This document shows, one piece after another, positions 12,480 through 14,449 of a DNA stretch of 14,449 nt. Within the stretch, counting starts at the first letter, position 1, and each line of letters begins with the position of its first letter. The position numbers and the translations under genes are program-made. The notes beneath the pieces are model-generated. The model was not told the DNA's origin. It searched no databases and was given only the letters and a program-made list of their open reading frames with translations. The DNA lies in contig DKNZ01000007.1 in NCBI GenBank assembly GCA_002469845.1, positions 1 through 14,449 of the forward strand, in the 5' to 3' direction. The stretch is from Cellvibrionales bacterium UBA7375 (GTDB lineage: Bacteria > Pseudomonadota > Gammaproteobacteria > Pseudomonadales > Porticoccaceae).

Positions 12480-14324
12480 ATGAGCGAAAATCTAAAAAAT
12501 CAGCAATCAGGAATCAAAGATCTTATCGCCAAAGGGCGAGAACAAGGCTATCTGACCTATGCTGAAGTAAATGATCATCTTCCAGAGGGCATAGCAGACC
12601 CTGAACAGGTCGAAGATATCATCCAGATGATCAATGATATGGGCATCACAGTATTTGAAACTGCACCCGATGCCGAATCACTCTTAATGGTCTCAGGAGT
12701 CAACACTCCAGATGAAGTAGCCGCAGAAGAAGCAGCAGCTGCACTTGCCTCAGTAGAATCTGAACAACATAGAACTACCGATCCAGTACGTATGTACATG
12801 CGTGAAATGGGCTCAGTAGAACTACTGACAAGAGAAGGCGAAATTGAAATCGCCAAAAGAATTGAAGAAGGTACTAGAGAGCTAATGTCAGCTATCTCAG
12901 ACTGGCCTTCAACTGTGGGTGCAGTTATTGATGAATGGGATCTTGTACTCTTTGGTGAGCGTAAACTAACCGATCTTATAAGTGGCTACCTCAACCCCAT
13001 GGAACACGTTCCATCTGCCCTTGCCCAGCAACAAGCAGCTGAGGCCGAGAGGCTAGCCAATGGCGAAAGCGAAAATGACGAAGACGACGATGACGAAGAA
13101 GAGCATGAGGGTGGTATAGACCCTGAGGAAGCTAATCGTCGCTTTGAAGAAATCCGCGAGCAATTAGTTAAAACCGAGCGTTGCATCACCCGATATGGAC
13201 GCGACGGTAAGGCATCCAAAGAAAATCTAGAAGCCCTAGCCGAAGTATTTAAGTATCTGAAGCTTACTCCGCGTCAATTTGATCCGCTAATTGGAATGGT
13301 CAGAAAGGCCATAGAAAGAATTCGTGCTGAAGAGCGTGCTATCATGCGCCTTTGCCTGCGCTACGCTAAAATGCCGCGCAAGGTCTTTATCAAAAGCTTC
13401 CCAACCAATGAAACTGACTTAGAGTGGGTAAGTAAACATATCGAATCTGGTTCTGACTGGGCCACAGGCTTAAAAAACCAAGAAATAGAAATTGTTAGAT
13501 GCCAGCGTAAATTAGCTCAAGTTGAAGAAGAAAATCAACTTAGTATTGCACAGATAAAAGATATCAATCGCAGAGTAACCATGGGTGAAGCCATGGCGCG
13601 TCGAGCTAAAAAAGAGATGGTTGAAGCTAACTTACGACTAGTAATCTCTATTGCCAAAAAATACACCAACCGCGGCCTGCAGTTCCTTGATCTTATTCAA
13701 GAGGGGAATATCGGCCTTATGAAAGCGGTCGATAAATTTGAATACCGTCGTGGTTACAAATTCTCAACCTATGCTACCTGGTGGATTCGGCAGGCAATCA
13801 CAAGATCCATTGCCGACCAAGCTAGAACCATTCGTATACCAGTGCATATGATTGAAACTATCAACAAGCTAAACCGTATTTCCCGTCAAATGCTTCAAGA
13901 AATGGGCCGTGAGCCTTCGCCTGAAGAGCTTGCAGAACGCATGGAAATGCCAGAGGATAAAGTTCGTAAAGTACTTAAAATCGCCAAAGAGCCGATATCT
14001 ATGGAAACACCGATTGGCGAAGATGAAGACGCTAATATTGGCGATCTTATCGAAGATACAACCATTGCATTGCCGGTCGATGAAGCAACTAAATCGAATC
14101 TAACCGATTCAACGCGAAATGTTCTTGGCAGCCTGACCGCGCGAGAAGCCAAGGTACTCAGAATGCGCTTTGGCATTGATATGAATACAGATCATACTCT
14201 CGAAGAAGTGGGTAAACAGTTCGATGTAACTCGAGAACGTATTCGACAGATCGAAGCCAAGGCACTGCGCAAGTTGCGTCATCCTACCCGCTCAGATCAT
14301 CTGCGTAGCTTTATTGACGAATAA
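12480..14324 (+). CDS. rpoD: RNA polymerase primary sigma factor RpoD (sigma-70)
   Basis: A 614-residue primary sigma factor, close to the E. coli length (613). Region 1.1 is at about 1-80. Region 1.2 starts DPVRMYMREMG (101-111). A long non-conserved region follows with an acidic run at about 198-209. Region 2 contains ANLRLVISIAKKYTNRGLQF (383-402), DLIQEGNIGLMKAVDKFEY (404-422) and the -10-recognition helix YKFSTYATWWIRQAI (426-440). Region 3 is at about 455-530. Region 4 ends with LTAREAKVLRMRFG (552-565) and the -35-recognition helix VTRERIRQIEAKALRKLR (583-600). ATG 12480-12482 (MSENLKNQQ) is the natural start; the frame reaches back to a TTG at 12441 that lies inside the promoter. No Shine-Dalgarno is visible. 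It has its own promoter and also receives readthrough from dnaG. Confidence 0.98.
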   Translation: MSENLKNQQSGIKDLIAKGREQGYLTYAEVNDHLPEGIADPEQVEDIIQMINDMGITVFETAPDAESLLMVSGVNTPDEVAAEEAAAALASVESEQHRTTDPVRMYMREMGSVELLTREGEIEIAKRIEEGTRELMSAISDWPSTVGAVIDEWDLVLFGERKLTDLISGYLNPMEHVPSALAQQQAAEAERLANGESENDEDDDDEEEHEGGIDPEEANRRFEEIREQLVKTERCITRYGRDGKASKENLEALAEVFKYLKLTPRQFDPLIGMVRKAIERIRAEERAIMRLCLRYAKMPRKVFIKSFPTNETDLEWVSKHIESGSDWATGLKNQEIEIVRCQRKLAQVEEENQLSIAQIKDINRRVTMGEAMARRAKKEMVEANLRLVISIAKKYTNRGLQFLDLIQEGNIGLMKAVDKFEYRRGYKFSTYATWWIRQAITRSIADQARTIRIPVHMIETINKLNRISRQMLQEMGREPSPEELAERMEMPEDKVRKVLKIAKEPISMETPIGEDEDANIGDLIEDTTIALPVDEATKSNLTDSTRNVLGSLTAREAKVLRMRFGIDMNTDHTLEEVGKQFDVTRERIRQIEAKALRKLRHPTRSDHLRSFIDE

Positions 14325-14432
14325 ATTACACAACATAATATGACGCATCACAATTAGACTGAGCATACACAGCGTATGTGATTGAAATTTGTGAGCACGG
14401 GACAAAGCCTTGCGGCAAAAAGATAAGTTAAA

Positions 14433-14449
14433 GGGCCCATAGCTCAGCT
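14433..14449 (+). tRNA. 5' end of a tRNA gene, possibly tRNA-Ile(CAT) (truncated by window edge)
   Basis: GGGCCCATAGCTCAGCT has the shape of a tRNA 5' end: a 7-nt acceptor strand (GGGCCCA), T8-A9, the D-stem strand GCTC, and the start of the D-loop (AG). The anticodon is outside the window. A tRNA-Ile2/Met-like (CAT) gene is found near rpoD in E. coli and pseudomonads, which makes that identity likely but unproven. Confidence 0.7.

Noticed and set aside
12986..13219. Minus-strand frame with a poly-serine tract
   Set aside because: It is the complement of the acidic run in the RpoD non-conserved region; no start signal or family resemblance.
14365..14379. CATAC/GTATG hairpin after rpoD as a terminator
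   Set aside because: Five-bp stem with no following T-run; transcription may continue into the tRNA gene.
1..14449. Mobile element, CRISPR array, toxin-antitoxin or defence system
   Set aside because: No transposase, terminal repeats, spaced repeat array or small paired genes were found; nearly every base is accounted for by housekeeping genes in conserved order.

Overview
The window is chromosomal housekeeping DNA from a gammaproteobacterium of moderate, slightly AT-leaning composition. A GatB/YqeY-domain gene lies between rpsU and dnaG, and a pteridine reductase gene sits next to cca and folK. Both traits recall Pseudomonas and marine Cellvibrionales-type gammaproteobacteria rather than enterics; this comparison is from memory. 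No insertion sequence, prophage, CRISPR array or toxin-antitoxin pair is visible.

Left third (1-4827, minus strand): a compact cytochrome c maturation (System I) operon, ccmA-ccmB-ccmC-ccmD-ccmE-ccmF, running into ccmG, which is cut by the left edge. CcmA/B/C/D load heme onto the periplasmic chaperone CcmE, CcmF transfers it to apocytochrome c, and CcmG (DsbE) handles the thiols. Most neighbours overlap or abut. ccmA starts with TTG and ccmF with GTG. Upstream is a small acidic gene (4924-5148) with its own likely promoter and terminator, followed by an AT-rich divergent intergenic region.

Middle (5398-9304): cca (tRNA CCA-adding enzyme) and a PTR1/FolM-like pteridine reductase run rightward. 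They meet tail-to-tail, with overlapping stop codons, the leftward operon tsaD-folB-folK. That operon makes the t6A tRNA modification (TsaD) and carries out two successive steps of folate synthesis (FolB, FolK). Genes for tRNA maturation and for folate synthesis are therefore interleaved.

Right part (9461-14449, plus strand): the macromolecular synthesis operon rpsU-yqeY-dnaG-rpoD, which couples a ribosomal protein, primase and the primary sigma factor. A rho-independent terminator after rpsU should reduce downstream expression, and rpoD has its own sigma-70-type promoter. The rpsU promoter has phased A-tracts and a GC-rich discriminator, typical of growth-rate-controlled promoters. The first 17 nt of a tRNA gene lie at the right edge.

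I do not see an undescribed multi-gene system here. The observations most worth checking are regulatory: inverted repeats around the cca and rpoD promoters, the promoter architecture of rpsU, missing Shine-Dalgarno sequences in dnaG and rpoD, the small gene between ccm and cca, and the linkage of pteridine reductase to folB/folK.
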